Origin: Marinitoga aeolica
Lineage (GTDB): Bacteria > Thermotogota > Thermotogae > Petrotogales > Petrotogaceae
Direction of reading: 5' to 3'
Assembly: GCF_029910535.1 (NCBI RefSeq)
Contig: NZ_CP069362.1
Coordinates: 1,302,001-1,366,000, forward strand
Length of the DNA: 64,000 nt
The notes under the pieces were generated by a model that saw only the letters and a list, made by a program, of their open reading frames with translations, did no database searches and was not told the DNA's origin. Position numbers and translations under genes: made by a program. This document shows positions 46,342-54,160 of the stretch, one piece after another; position 1 is the stretch's first letter, and the number at the start of each line of letters is the position of its first letter.

Positions 46342-47787
46342 TTAGCCTTTTTTATCAAGAGCTAATTTTTCTTCATTATCGGCATATCTTCTCATTCTTG
46401 TTTCGTAATTATAAACACCTCGTTTGGAAGGATATTTTTCAGCATAACCTCTTTCGTACCATAATTTATCTGCATATGGTTTCCAGCCTTCTGCTAATTT
46501 ATCTATCTCAGGAGCTAATACTGTAATTGTTCTTTCGCTACCTGGATGTTGAGGTATGGCATTGAATTTTTTAACCATTGATCTAAATACTTTTGGATTA
46601 TCAATAATTGGACATGGTCTGAATAAATTATTTGAATATGGTATTGTTCTCTTATATGCTTCAAAGAATGGAGATTTTAATATTTCTATTATAGATTTTT
46701 CTCTTATGTTATCAACTGCAAATTGTTGGAATACACATGGTTCAACATATCCTTTTGCATTGATGTGCAAGTATTTTGCGCCTGCTGCTAAACAACCATG
46801 TGTTAAGAATCCGTGGTTCCAGAAGTCTGCAACAAATGCAAAGTCTCCACCAAGTCTTTCTCTTTCTGTTACTTCAAATCTTTCATATCTTTGTTCTGGA
46901 GTTGGAACAAGATCCATGGTTGCATCCATACCTACAGGCATAAATTGATATATCCATACATATGCAACATTATGATCTTTTAAGAATTGCCAGAATTCAT
47001 CGCTCATTATTAAATCATGATTCTTCCTTGTTGCTGTTACTGATGCTCCATATATTACACCGTATTTTGTTAATAATTCCCATGCATTTAATACTTTTTT
47101 GAATACTCCTTTACCTCTTCTCCAATCAGTCATTTCTTCAAATCCTTCAACTGATATAGAAAGTGTTGCATTACCTAATTCTGCTAATCTCTTTGCTTTT
47201 TCTTCTGTTATTAATGTTCCATTTGAATATATCATGAAATAAGAATCATTAAATTCTTCAAGCATTTCAAATAAATGTGGGTAAATAAATGGTTCACCAC
47301 CAGTAATTACGAAGAAGTATATTCCTAAATCGTTAAATTGTCTAATTACACTAAATAATTCATCTTTGGATAATTGATATTTGTGTCCGTATAATCCAGC
47401 ATAACACCCAACACATCTTAAATTACATGCATATGTAGGACTGATAACTGCTAATTTAGGTAATACAACTTTATGTTCGTGCATTTTTTCCTGCCTTACC
47501 TTTTCACCAATAGCAAATTCGTTGATAATGAGATTATTAATAACTTTTTCTACAACTTTAGGATTTGATCTTTTAAATAAATTTGACCAGTTAACAAGCA
47601 TTGGATCACGGTTTTCAGCACCTTCTGCTAATTTTCTTAAACCACTTTTTGCTGGTTCTTTTGCTAAGTTGGAAAGTGTTCTTAATAACTTTGCTAAATC
47701 TTCAACATCAGAATTTCTTACAACGTTAGTTACCAATTTTGATGCCTGCTTTAACATCATGGTTTTCATACTGTCAAGGATTTTCAT
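46342..47787 (-). CDS. Radical SAM enzyme with SPASM-like C-terminus
   Basis: This 481-residue protein has a helical N-terminal region (1-110), the radical SAM motif C121xxxC125xxC128 (ACNLRCVGCYAGLYGH), TGGEPFIYPHLFEMLEEF, and a C-terminal auxiliary-cluster region with cysteines in THGCLAAGAKYLHI, GYVEPCVFQQF and LFRPCPIID. The substrate is unknown. It is cotranscribed with a tetR gene 13 bp upstream. A role in modifying a lipid, peptide or cofactor cannot be chosen from the sequence. Confidence 0.85.
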   Translation of the reverse strand: MKILDSMKTMMLKQASKLVTNVVRNSDVEDLAKLLRTLSNLAKEPAKSGLRKLAEGAENRDPMLVNWSNLFKRSNPKVVEKVINNLIINEFAIGEKVRQEKMHEHKVVLPKLAVISPTYACNLRCVGCYAGLYGHKYQLSKDELFSVIRQFNDLGIYFFVITGGEPFIYPHLFEMLEEFNDSYFMIYSNGTLITEEKAKRLAELGNATLSISVEGFEEMTDWRRGKGVFKKVLNAWELLTKYGVIYGASVTATRKNHDLIMSDEFWQFLKDHNVAYVWIYQFMPVGMDATMDLVPTPEQRYERFEVTERERLGGDFAFVADFWNHGFLTHGCLAAGAKYLHINAKGYVEPCVFQQFAVDNIREKSIIEILKSPFFEAYKRTIPYSNNLFRPCPIIDNPKVFRSMVKKFNAIPQHPGSERTITVLAPEIDKLAEGWKPYADKLWYERGYAEKYPSKRGVYNYETRMRRYADNEEKLALDKKG

Positions 47788-47800
47788 AAAAACCCCTCCT

Positions 47801-48385
47801 TTATGATATAATTTTTCCTATTATGTATTCTAAAGATGTACATAATTCTCCTTCTTTAAAATCAACACCAACAGATTTGTAAATACCAATCCCATCAATC
47901 ATTGCCTGTAATATAATAGCAGTTGTTTTATTTGGAACAAATTCAGACCATAAATCAAATAATTGTGAATAATAATCATGAAATAAATCTCCGAGTTCTT
48001 TTAGCCTCTTTTTATCGTGAATAGAGTTGATTAAAATCTCAAAAAGTCTTAAAAGATCATCAGAAGGAAATTCCTTAATAATCTTTGAGTATAATTTAAT
48101 AATAGCTTTTGCTTTTTCCTCTTTGGGAGTATCTTTTGGCAAAAGAGCACTAATATAGTTTTTTAAACGTTCTACCAATATACCAAAAGCGGTTATAATT
48201 AATGTATCTTTGCTATCAAAATATAGATATAATGTTCCTTTTGATACACCAGTTTCTCTGGCGACATCATCCATAGTAAAGTGAGATAATCCTTTATTTA
48301 AAATCAAATCTAAAGCATTTTCTGCTATTTTTTTCTTCTTTTGTTCTTTATATGCGTTTTTCTTATTTTTTGTATCTGCCACCAT
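47801..48385 (-). CDS. TetR-family transcriptional regulator
   Basis: This 194-residue regulator has the N-terminal helix-turn-helix region KIAENALDLILNKGLSHFTM, DDVARETGVSKGTLYLYFDS. The C-terminal ligand domain is variable. It begins 16 bp downstream of an 18-bp palindrome that also lies over its own promoter, so it likely represses itself and the radical SAM gene. The start has AGAGGTG upstream. Confidence 0.9.
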   Translation of the reverse strand: MVADTKNKKNAYKEQKKKKIAENALDLILNKGLSHFTMDDVARETGVSKGTLYLYFDSKDTLIITAFGILVERLKNYISALLPKDTPKEEKAKAIIKLYSKIIKEFPSDDLLRLFEILINSIHDKKRLKELGDLFHDYYSQLFDLWSEFVPNKTTAIILQAMIDGIGIYKSVGVDFKEGELCTSLEYIIGKIIS

Positions 48386-48400
48386 TTATAATCACCTCTA

Positions 48401-48418
48401 TGACTGACTGGTTAGTCA
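48401..48418. promoter_or_regulatory. TetR-type operator 1
   Basis: The 18-bp near-palindrome TGACTGACTGGTTAGTCA overlaps the transcription start region just after the -10 box of tetR, a classic repression position. Confidence 0.75.
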
Positions 48419-48540
48419 ATGATATTATAATACTTTTTACATTTCGTTTCAAATATGACAAAAAAAGTCATAAAATTAAACCGTCATATTTTATGATTAT
48501 AAAAATACCAAGAATAAAAGATCTTCTAATGTGTAAAAAC

Positions 48541-48558
48541 TGACTGACTGGTTAGTCA
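48541..48558. promoter_or_regulatory. TetR-type operator 2
   Basis: This is an exact copy of the 18-bp operator, 140 bp away. It has no obvious gene of its own. It may be a second binding site for the same repressor, for looping or an alternative promoter. Confidence 0.65.
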
Positions 48559-48633
48559 AATATATAACATAATAGCAAAAAAACTGTTACTAAAAAATAA
48601 TAAAGAATAAAAATGAAATTAAAAATAAAATTT

Positions 48634-48735
48634 ATTCAGACGCTTGATTGTTTTTCTGAGTTCGATTTCACTCAATTTTGCATCCGTACAAAATTGACCG
48701 GTTCCATATGTTATTTTTTTATCGATAATCTGAAT
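48634..48735 (+). repeat. Short structured repeat related to family 2 (copy 6)
   Basis: This 102-bp element is bounded by ATTCAG/CTGAAT inverted ends. It has the shared core segment TTCACTCAATTTTGCATCCG and a partly paired AATTTTG(C/T) hairpin. It lies just upstream of the riboswitch promoter. It is shorter and more decayed than the other copies. Confidence 0.6.
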
Positions 48736-48745
48736 GAGTTATATA

Positions 48746-48774
48746 TTGATTTTTCTTATTTTTAGTGATATAAT
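48746..48774 (+). promoter_or_regulatory. Promoter of the TPP-riboswitch gene
   Basis: TTGATT (48746-48751) and TATAAT (48769-48774) are separated by 17 bp and directly precede the riboswitch. Confidence 0.75.
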
Positions 48775-48784
48775 TATTTTGTAG

Positions 48785-48881
48785 AACCGCCGGGGGAGCT
48801 CCTAGGCCGGAGCTGAGATTAAGGTGGAAGCCTTAGACCCCAGCACCTGATCCGGGTAATACCGGCGTAGGGAGAGCGGAG
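48785..48881 (+). ncRNA. TPP riboswitch (thi box)
   Basis: The leader has the conserved GGAGCTGAGATTAAGG and CACCTGATCCGGGTAATACC, then GGCGTAGGGA, the pyrimidine- and pyrophosphate-binding elements of TPP riboswitches. CCGC (48787) and GCGG (48876) close the P1 helix. It precedes a terminator and a thiamine-binding protein gene. TPP binding would favour termination. Confidence 0.95.
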
Positions 48882-48900
48882 TTAACAATAGATAAATTAA

Positions 48901-48923
48901 CGCCTTCCAATGCCGGAAGGCGT
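48901..48923 (+). terminator. Riboswitch-controlled terminator
   Basis: A CGCCTTCC/GGAAGGCG stem is followed by an ATTTTTTT run, just upstream of the AAGGAGGT ribosome binding site (48943). Confidence 0.88.
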
Positions 48924-48957
48924 ATTTTTTTATAAAATTTTTAAGGAGGTAAGATAT

Positions 48958-49935
48958 ATGAAAAAAGTTTTGATGGTTTTAATTAGTATTTTAATTGTTA
49001 GTGCAGTTTTGGCAAATACTCTCACTGTATATGTTTATGACAGTTTGGATTGGATAAAGAAAGGAACTATTCAAAGGTTTGAAAATATGTATGGGGTAAA
49101 AGTGAATGTTGTTGTTTTAGGCGATGGTGGAAATGTTTTAGCAAGGTTAAAACTTGAAAAAAAGAATCCAAAGGCTGATGTAGTAATTGGGTTAGACCAA
49201 TCATTATCTGTTTTAGCAATAAATGAAAATTTAGTAATTCCATATAAGCCATTGAATATTAATAAAATTAAAAATAATAGTTTGATTTATGACAAAACAT
49301 ATCATTTGATTCCTTATGATTATGGAGCAATTGCAATTGTTTATGATCCAGAGAAATTAAATGTTGTACCTAAAAGTTTTGAAGATTTAACTCAAATGAA
49401 GAAAAAACTAATTATAGAAGATCCAAGAACATCGTCTACAGGTCAAGCATTTTTATTATGGACTATTGCTGTATATAAAGATCAATGGAAAGATTTCTGG
49501 AAAAGGTTAAAACCAGCGATTTTAACTGTAACCCCTGGTTGGAGTGAAGCATTTGCAAAATTTGAATCTGGTGAAGCACCAATGATGGTAAGCTATGCTA
49601 CGGATGGAGCTTATTCATACTATTATTATAAATCAACTAAATATAAAGCATTTATTCCAAAAGAAGGAGCATATGTTCAAATAGAGGGTGCTGGAATAGT
49701 AAAAGGAACAAAAAATTTAGAATTAGCTAAAAGATTTATAGAATTTTTATTATTTGATGATTTTCAAAAAAATGTCCCATTAAATCAGTGGATGTTTCCT
49801 GTAACCAATGTTAAAATGCCAGAAGCTTTTAATTATGCACTTATTCCAGAAAAGATAGTGACAATATCTTCTGAAGAAATGAATAAAAATATGGAAAAAT
49901 GGCTTGAAGAGTGGGAAGAAATAATGTTACAATAA
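48958..49935 (+). CDS. Thiamine ABC transporter substrate-binding protein
   Basis: This 325-residue periplasmic binding protein has a signal peptide (MKKVLMVLISILIVSAVLA). Then TLTVYVYDSLDWIKKGTIQR, ARLKLEKKNPKADVVIGLDQ and PYDYGAIAIVYDPEKLN follow, the ThiB/TbpA pattern. The start ATG 48958 sits behind AAGGAGGT; an upstream in-frame ATG falls inside the terminator. It is under a TPP riboswitch. No permease or ATPase gene follows. Confidence 0.9.
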   Translation: MKKVLMVLISILIVSAVLANTLTVYVYDSLDWIKKGTIQRFENMYGVKVNVVVLGDGGNVLARLKLEKKNPKADVVIGLDQSLSVLAINENLVIPYKPLNINKIKNNSLIYDKTYHLIPYDYGAIAIVYDPEKLNVVPKSFEDLTQMKKKLIIEDPRTSSTGQAFLLWTIAVYKDQWKDFWKRLKPAILTVTPGWSEAFAKFESGEAPMMVSYATDGAYSYYYYKSTKYKAFIPKEGAYVQIEGAGIVKGTKNLELAKRFIEFLLFDDFQKNVPLNQWMFPVTNVKMPEAFNYALIPEKIVTISSEEMNKNMEKWLEEWEEIMLQ

Positions 49936-49943
49936 TAAAACTG

Positions 49944-49967
49944 AACAGGCTATTTTGGTAGCCTGTT
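49944..49967 (+). terminator. Proximal copy of duplicated terminator hairpin
   Basis: The AACAGGCTA/TAGCCTGTT stem is extended by AACTG pairing with the element end CAGTT. It has no U-tract. It differs at two positions from the distal copy at 50281-50302. Confidence 0.75.
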
Positions 49968-50280
49968 CAGTTTGTAGGCAAAGTTTAAAATAAAATAATT
50001 GAAATTGGAATCAAAATAAAACTCATTCAAACGCTTGATTGCTAATCTGAAAAAATTAATCATTCCCGGTTTCCGTTCAGACTCGCATCCATGCTCGGCT
50101 TCACTCAAAATCACATCCATGTGATTTTGGAAACCTCCATTCATAATTTTTTCAGGCAATCTTCGAGTTTTCATTCATTTTATTTTTGAATCCCAATATA
50201 TTCAACTTCTTTTATATTCTTCCGGAAAATTTCATATATCTATATATTATTTTTTCATATTTTATTTTGTCAACAATTTG
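49968..50280 (+). mobile_element. Family-1 element, copy 7, with its core replaced by a family-2 element
   Basis: The left end (CAGTTTGTAGGCAAAGTT) and right end (TTTTATTTTGTCAACAATTT) are of family 1. The core has been replaced by a family-2 element at 50005-50195. The composite is flanked by duplicated terminator hairpins and oriented with the upstream thiamine-binding gene. Confidence 0.85.
50005..50195 (+). mobile_element. Family-2 structured element (nested)
   Basis: This 191-bp element has terminal inverted repeats TTGGAATCAAAATAAAA and its counterpart TTTTATTTTTGAATCCCAA. The core has a perfect GGTTTCC/GGAAACC closing stem, a GCA-TCCA-TGC hairpin and an AAAATCACA-TCCA-TGTGATTTT hairpin. 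It lies inside family-1 copy 7. The copy at 54231 is about 95% identical by eye. Confidence 0.85.
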
Positions 50281-50302
50281 ACAGGCTACTTTAGTAGCCT
50301 GT
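50281..50302 (+). terminator. Distal copy of duplicated terminator hairpin (with U-tract)
   Basis: The ACAGGCTAC/GTAGCCTGT stem is followed by TTTTTGTTTGG. Confidence 0.85.
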
Positions 50303-50327
50303 TTTTTGTTTGGAAATTAAAGTTTAC

Positions 50328-50356
50328 TTGACATAATGTTAATAATCTTCTATAAT
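50328..50356 (+). promoter_or_regulatory. Promoter of the ArsB/NhaD-like transporter
   Basis: Consensus TTGACA (50328-50333) and TATAAT (50351-50356) are separated by 17 bp. Confidence 0.85.
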
Positions 50357-50383
50357 TTAATTACGCGTGATAGGGGGGAGTAT

Positions 50384-51661
50384 ATGATTGCTAAAATCAT
50401 AGCACTAATAATTTTTTTCTTTACTTATTATTTAATTATATTTGGAAAAGGAAATAAAGCAGTAATTGCTTTTAGTATGGGATTATTAATTTCTTTGGTA
50501 AAAGTTTCAGAAACTTTACGTGTTTCCAATGTGGGGGATTTTATAGATTTTAATACATTAGGTATTCTTCTTGGAATGATGATTGTTGTAGGAATACTTA
50601 AAACAACGGGTTTGTTTCAGGCAATAGCAATATATATTGTTCGAAAGTCGAAAGGAAATGTAATATCCATATTTATTTTTACAATGCTTGCAGTTGCAAC
50701 TCTCTCCAGCTTTTTGGATAATGTAACAACATTAATACTTTTTTCTCCGGTTATTATATATATATGTCAAGAAATGGAGATTAAACCGGAAACATTTTTG
50801 TTTCCTATGATATTTTCGGCTAATATTGGTGGTACTGCGACAATGATAGGTGATCCTCCAAATATTTTAGTTGGTAGTGCGTCGGGAACAAGCTTTTTGG
50901 AATTTTTACTCATAATGTCTATACCTTCATTAATAGCACTTTTTTTATCTATAATATATTTTTTATCCATTCATAAAGAATTAAAAGTAATAGAAAAAAA
51001 GAAATTAGATAATTTAATGAAAGCCGATCCTAAAAAAGCTATTGTAGATTATGCATTATTAAAAAAAGGTTTACTTGTATTTGGACTGGTAATATTAGGT
51101 TTTTTTATACATGAGTATTTGGATTACGAAGCTGCATTAATAGCGTTGACAGGCGGAGCAGTAATGCTTATGATTTCAAAAAAAGATTTTGATGAAATTT
51201 CAGGTGAAGTAGAATGGGATACATTATTTTTCTTTGTAGGACTTTTTGCAATAGTAAAAGCACTTGAAGATGTTCATGTTATAGAAGATGTAACAAATTT
51301 GATATATAATTTTACTTCTCATCCCTATGTTTTATTAATAATAGTATTATGGGGAGCGGGTCTTTTAGCAGCTTTCATGGGTGCAGTTCCTGTTGTAACG
51401 ATTTTTATCCCTATAGTTAGAGCTTTGATGGGAACATTCCCTCATAGTGAATTATTATGGTGGGCTTTAGCTTTAGGTGCAAGTTTTGGTGGTAATGGAA
51501 CTATAAGTGGTGCAGCTTCAAATATGGTTATTGTTGGAATGATAGAAAGTAATTTTAATAGAAAAATTAAGTTTTTTGATTTTATGAAACTTGGAATGAA
51601 AATAGCTATTTTAGGGTTATTACTTTCATCATTATATTTATATGTATTAATAAAAATATAA
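50384..51661 (+). CDS. Ion transporter of the ArsB/NhaD superfamily
   Basis: This 425-residue polytopic membrane protein has ten or more helices and the motifs SSFLDNVTTLILFSPVIIYI, IGGTATMIGDPPNILVGSAS, EWDTLFFFVGLFAIVKALED and ASFGGNGTISGAASNMVIVG. These define the ArsB/P-protein/NhaD group, whose substrates include arsenite and Na+/H+. No ars genes are near, so sodium-proton exchange is a guess. The start ATG 50384 follows GGGGGGAG. Confidence 0.85.
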   Translation: MIAKIIALIIFFFTYYLIIFGKGNKAVIAFSMGLLISLVKVSETLRVSNVGDFIDFNTLGILLGMMIVVGILKTTGLFQAIAIYIVRKSKGNVISIFIFTMLAVATLSSFLDNVTTLILFSPVIIYICQEMEIKPETFLFPMIFSANIGGTATMIGDPPNILVGSASGTSFLEFLLIMSIPSLIALFLSIIYFLSIHKELKVIEKKKLDNLMKADPKKAIVDYALLKKGLLVFGLVILGFFIHEYLDYEAALIALTGGAVMLMISKKDFDEISGEVEWDTLFFFVGLFAIVKALEDVHVIEDVTNLIYNFTSHPYVLLIIVLWGAGLLAAFMGAVPVVTIFIPIVRALMGTFPHSELLWWALALGASFGGNGTISGAASNMVIVGMIESNFNRKIKFFDFMKLGMKIAILGLLLSSLYLYVLIKI

Positions 51662-51689
51662 TGTTTTTAGATAGTAAAGGGGTGGAAAA

Positions 51690-53345
51690 ATGGGATATGT
51701 TGTAAAAACTGATTTTGATATTATTAAAGTAAGTAAGGGTGAGCAATTTTTTAAAATAGCAGATGAATTACAAAAAAATAATAAGCATAAGATTCTTGCT
51801 ATAAAATTTAATAATGAAATTAAGGAATTATGGAAAAAAATTCATGATAATGGTTATGCAAAACCAGTAGATATTACTTCAAATGAGGGTATGAGAATAT
51901 ATAGACGTGCATTACTTTTTATTATTTATATTGCTTTAAAAAGGCTACATAAAAAAGCTAATTTAGTAGTACATCATGCTATTGGACCTGGATTGTATTT
52001 TGAAATTAAAGGTATGCGAAATACTCAAAAAAATATAAATAAGTTAAAAGGAGAAATGAAAAAAGTAATCGATGAAAATATATTATTTGAAAAAATCACA
52101 TTGAGTAAATTTGATGCTATAAAATATTTTAAAGAAGTTGAGGAACAAGATAAGGCATTATTATTTAAATATAGAAAAAAGACAACAGTAAAAGTATATA
52201 AATGTGAGGAGTATATAAATTATTTTTATGAGTATATGCCACCATCAACAGGATATATTGATAAATTCGATATTATTTCATATGACAAAGGATTTATATT
52301 ATTGCATCCAACTAATATGAATCCAGATGAAATACCTGAGTTTAAACCATTACCTAAATTATCAGCAACGTTTATAGAATATAAAAAATGGCTTGATATA
52401 TTAAATATCAAAAGTGTAGGGGAATTAAATTCATTAATAGCAAAAGGAGTAAAAAAAAGTGGTGAATTAATTAGGATTTCTGAAGCATTACATGAAAAAA
52501 AGTATGCAAATATTGCAGATGAGATAATTAAAAGAAAAAATGTTAGGTTGATATGTTTGGCAGGGCCCTCATCTTCGGGGAAAACCACAAGTGCAAAAAG
52601 AATAGCTCTTGAATTAAAAGTTCATGGTAAAGAACCACTCCAAATTTCATTGGATAATTATTATATGGATTACGAAAAAATCCCATTGACTCCCGATGGT
52701 AAAAAAGATCTTGAATCATTGAGAGCTTTAGATCTTGACTTGCTAAATAAAAATTTGAAGGATTTAATAGAGGGAAAAGAAGTTGAGTTACCATATTATA
52801 ATTTTGTTACTGGAAAAAGAGAATGGACAGGAAAAAAAGTTAAGGTTGGCAAAAAGCAACCAATAATAATAGAAGGTATTCACGGTTTAAATGAAAAGCT
52901 CACAGAAAGTATTCCAAGAGATCAAAAGTTTAAGGTATACGTAAGTGCATTAATCCAAATGAATCTTGATGAAATGAATAGGATACCAACAACAGATACA
53001 AGATTAATTAGAAGAATAGTTAGAGATTATAATTTTAGAGGTGCAACAGCATTAAGAACATTGCAACTGTGGCCAGAGGTTAGAAAAGGTGAGGAAGAAA
53101 ATATTTTTCCATATCAGGAAGAAGCTGATGTAATGTTTAATTCATATTTAATATATGAATTGCCTATATTAAAATTATTTGCAGAGCCTTTATTATTAGA
53201 AATAGATAATACATTACCGGAATATACCGAAGCAAAGAGACTATTAAGATTTTTGGATTATTTTTTGCCACTTCCAGCAATTAATGAAGTACCAAGAATT
53301 TCTGTTTTAAGAGAATTTATTGGTGATAGTGCCTTTGAATATTGA
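51690..53345 (+). CDS. Uridine kinase-like protein with ThrRS-like N-terminal region
   Basis: This 551-residue protein has a C-terminal P-loop kinase domain (LAGPSSSGKTTSAKR near residue 292; SLDNYYMDYEKIP; IIIEGIHGLNEKL; TDTRLIRRIVRDYNFRGATA) like uridine kinases. The N-terminal 280 residues carry a TGS-like start and a VVHHAIGPGLYFEIKGMRNT segment resembling the second additional domain of threonyl-tRNA synthetase. Such fusions are known in bacteria. The true substrate is unproven. Confidence 0.85.
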   Translation: MGYVVKTDFDIIKVSKGEQFFKIADELQKNNKHKILAIKFNNEIKELWKKIHDNGYAKPVDITSNEGMRIYRRALLFIIYIALKRLHKKANLVVHHAIGPGLYFEIKGMRNTQKNINKLKGEMKKVIDENILFEKITLSKFDAIKYFKEVEEQDKALLFKYRKKTTVKVYKCEEYINYFYEYMPPSTGYIDKFDIISYDKGFILLHPTNMNPDEIPEFKPLPKLSATFIEYKKWLDILNIKSVGELNSLIAKGVKKSGELIRISEALHEKKYANIADEIIKRKNVRLICLAGPSSSGKTTSAKRIALELKVHGKEPLQISLDNYYMDYEKIPLTPDGKKDLESLRALDLDLLNKNLKDLIEGKEVELPYYNFVTGKREWTGKKVKVGKKQPIIIEGIHGLNEKLTESIPRDQKFKVYVSALIQMNLDEMNRIPTTDTRLIRRIVRDYNFRGATALRTLQLWPEVRKGEEENIFPYQEEADVMFNSYLIYELPILKLFAEPLLLEIDNTLPEYTEAKRLLRFLDYFLPLPAINEVPRISVLREFIGDSAFEY

Positions 53346-53354
53346 TAAATATAT

Positions 53355-53393
53355 CATTCAAACGCCGATTGCTAATCTGAAAAAATTAATCAT
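53355..53393 (+). repeat. Fragment of a family-2 element left arm
   Basis: CATTCAAACGCCGATTGCTA plus the following AATCTG and AAAAAATTAATCAT repeat the family-2 left arm (for example 50024 onward). It is cut off by the family-1 element that follows. Confidence 0.65.
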
Positions 53394-53399
53394 GAACAT

Positions 53400-53632
53400 C
53401 AGTTTGTAGACAAAGTGCAAAATAAAATAATCAAAACAATATTCGCTCATCTAGTGAAAATTCTTATTCCTCAAAAATGCTCATTCTCGCCTGGCGCTCA
53501 AACTCGCATCCGTGCTCGGTTTCGCTCAATTTTGCATCCATGCGAAATTGTCAGGCTCCATTCGCATTTTTTCGGGAATTTTCAAAGATTCACTCATATT
53601 ATTTTTTAATATTTTATTTTGACAATAATTTA
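53400..53632 (+). mobile_element. Family-1 terminator element, copy 8
   Basis: This element of about 233 bp has an intact left end (CAGTTTGTAGACAAAGTG) and a decayed right end (GACAATAATTT). The core has GCCTGGC/GTCAGGC and a GCA-TCCG-TGC small hairpin, a compensated version of ACA-TGT in copies 1 and 2. No duplicated hairpin flanks it. It is oriented with the upstream kinase gene. Confidence 0.82.
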
Positions 53633-53779
53633 ATATATATATATATATATCACTATTAAGTTTTTGATATTAAATTTTTATATAAATATGATATAATAAG
53701 TAAGGTATTAAACGAAGTTAGTTTTCTTTTAGATAATTTACGTAATTTAGAAAATTGTAAAGGTTTTGGAGGTTTTAAT

Positions 53780-54139
53780 ATGCCAGGATACGGAAGAGGT
53801 CAGGGAAGATTTAGAAGAGGATGGATAGAATCTTTTGTTCTTTTAATAATAGCAGAACAACCTGCTCATGGTTATGAAATTGCAAATAAATTATCCGATT
53901 TTGGGGTTATTTTAAATGGAATAGGACAGATGGGAAATTTATATAGAACTTTATCAAAGTTAGAAGATATGGGACTTGTTGTTACTGACTGGGATACAAC
54001 AGATTCCGGTCCTTCAAAGAAAATATATAAAATTACAGAAGATGGTTTGATGTTCTTGAGGAATTCAAAAGAAGAATTTGAAGAATTTAAAAAAATTATA
54101 GAAGTTTTCATTCAAAGAGTATCTAAATTTGAAAAATAA
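53780..54139 (+). CDS. PadR-family transcriptional regulator
   Basis: This 119-residue winged-helix regulator has the PadR pattern WIESFVLLIIAEQPAHGYEI, MGNLYRTLSKLEDMGLVVTD and a C-terminal dimerisation helix. A glycine/arginine-rich leader (MPGYGRGQGRFRRG) precedes the domain. It stands alone, has GGAGG upstream, and its TAA stop is the first base of the terminator. Its targets are unknown. Confidence 0.88.
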   Translation: MPGYGRGQGRFRRGWIESFVLLIIAEQPAHGYEIANKLSDFGVILNGIGQMGNLYRTLSKLEDMGLVVTDWDTTDSGPSKKIYKITEDGLMFLRNSKEEFEEFKKIIEVFIQRVSKFEK

Positions 54140-54155
54140 GTGCCGAAAGGCACTT
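54138..54155 (+). terminator. Proximal copy of duplicated terminator hairpin
   Basis: The AAGTGCC/GGCACTT stem is followed by TTTTT. It is part of a perfect 30-bp duplication (54138-54167 and 54506-54535) that includes the U-tract and TTGACA. Confidence 0.85.
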
Positions 54156-54160
54156 TTTTT

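Larger units (their letters stand above)
48386..48957. other. 572-bp intergenic region with regulators, repeat and riboswitch
   Basis: No gene is seen here. It holds the tetR promoter (TTGAAA-17-TATAAT on minus), the two operators at 48401-48418 and 48541-48558, a repeat remnant, and the leader of the thiamine-binding protein gene with its own promoter. Confidence 0.8.
49936..50383. other. 448-bp intergenic region with composite element
   Basis: No gene is seen. It holds the terminator pair, the nested elements and the promoter of the ArsB/NhaD-like gene. Confidence 0.8.
53346..53779. other. 434-bp intergenic region with repeats
   Basis: No gene is seen. It contains a fragment of a family-2 end (53355-53393), a full family-1 element, and an AT-rich tract with a TATAAT box (53692-53697) that likely serves padR. 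Confidence 0.7.

Noticed and set aside
48910-48957. Upstream start of the thiamine-binding protein
   Set aside because: It lies inside the riboswitch terminator, and the signal peptide begins at the ATG at 48958.
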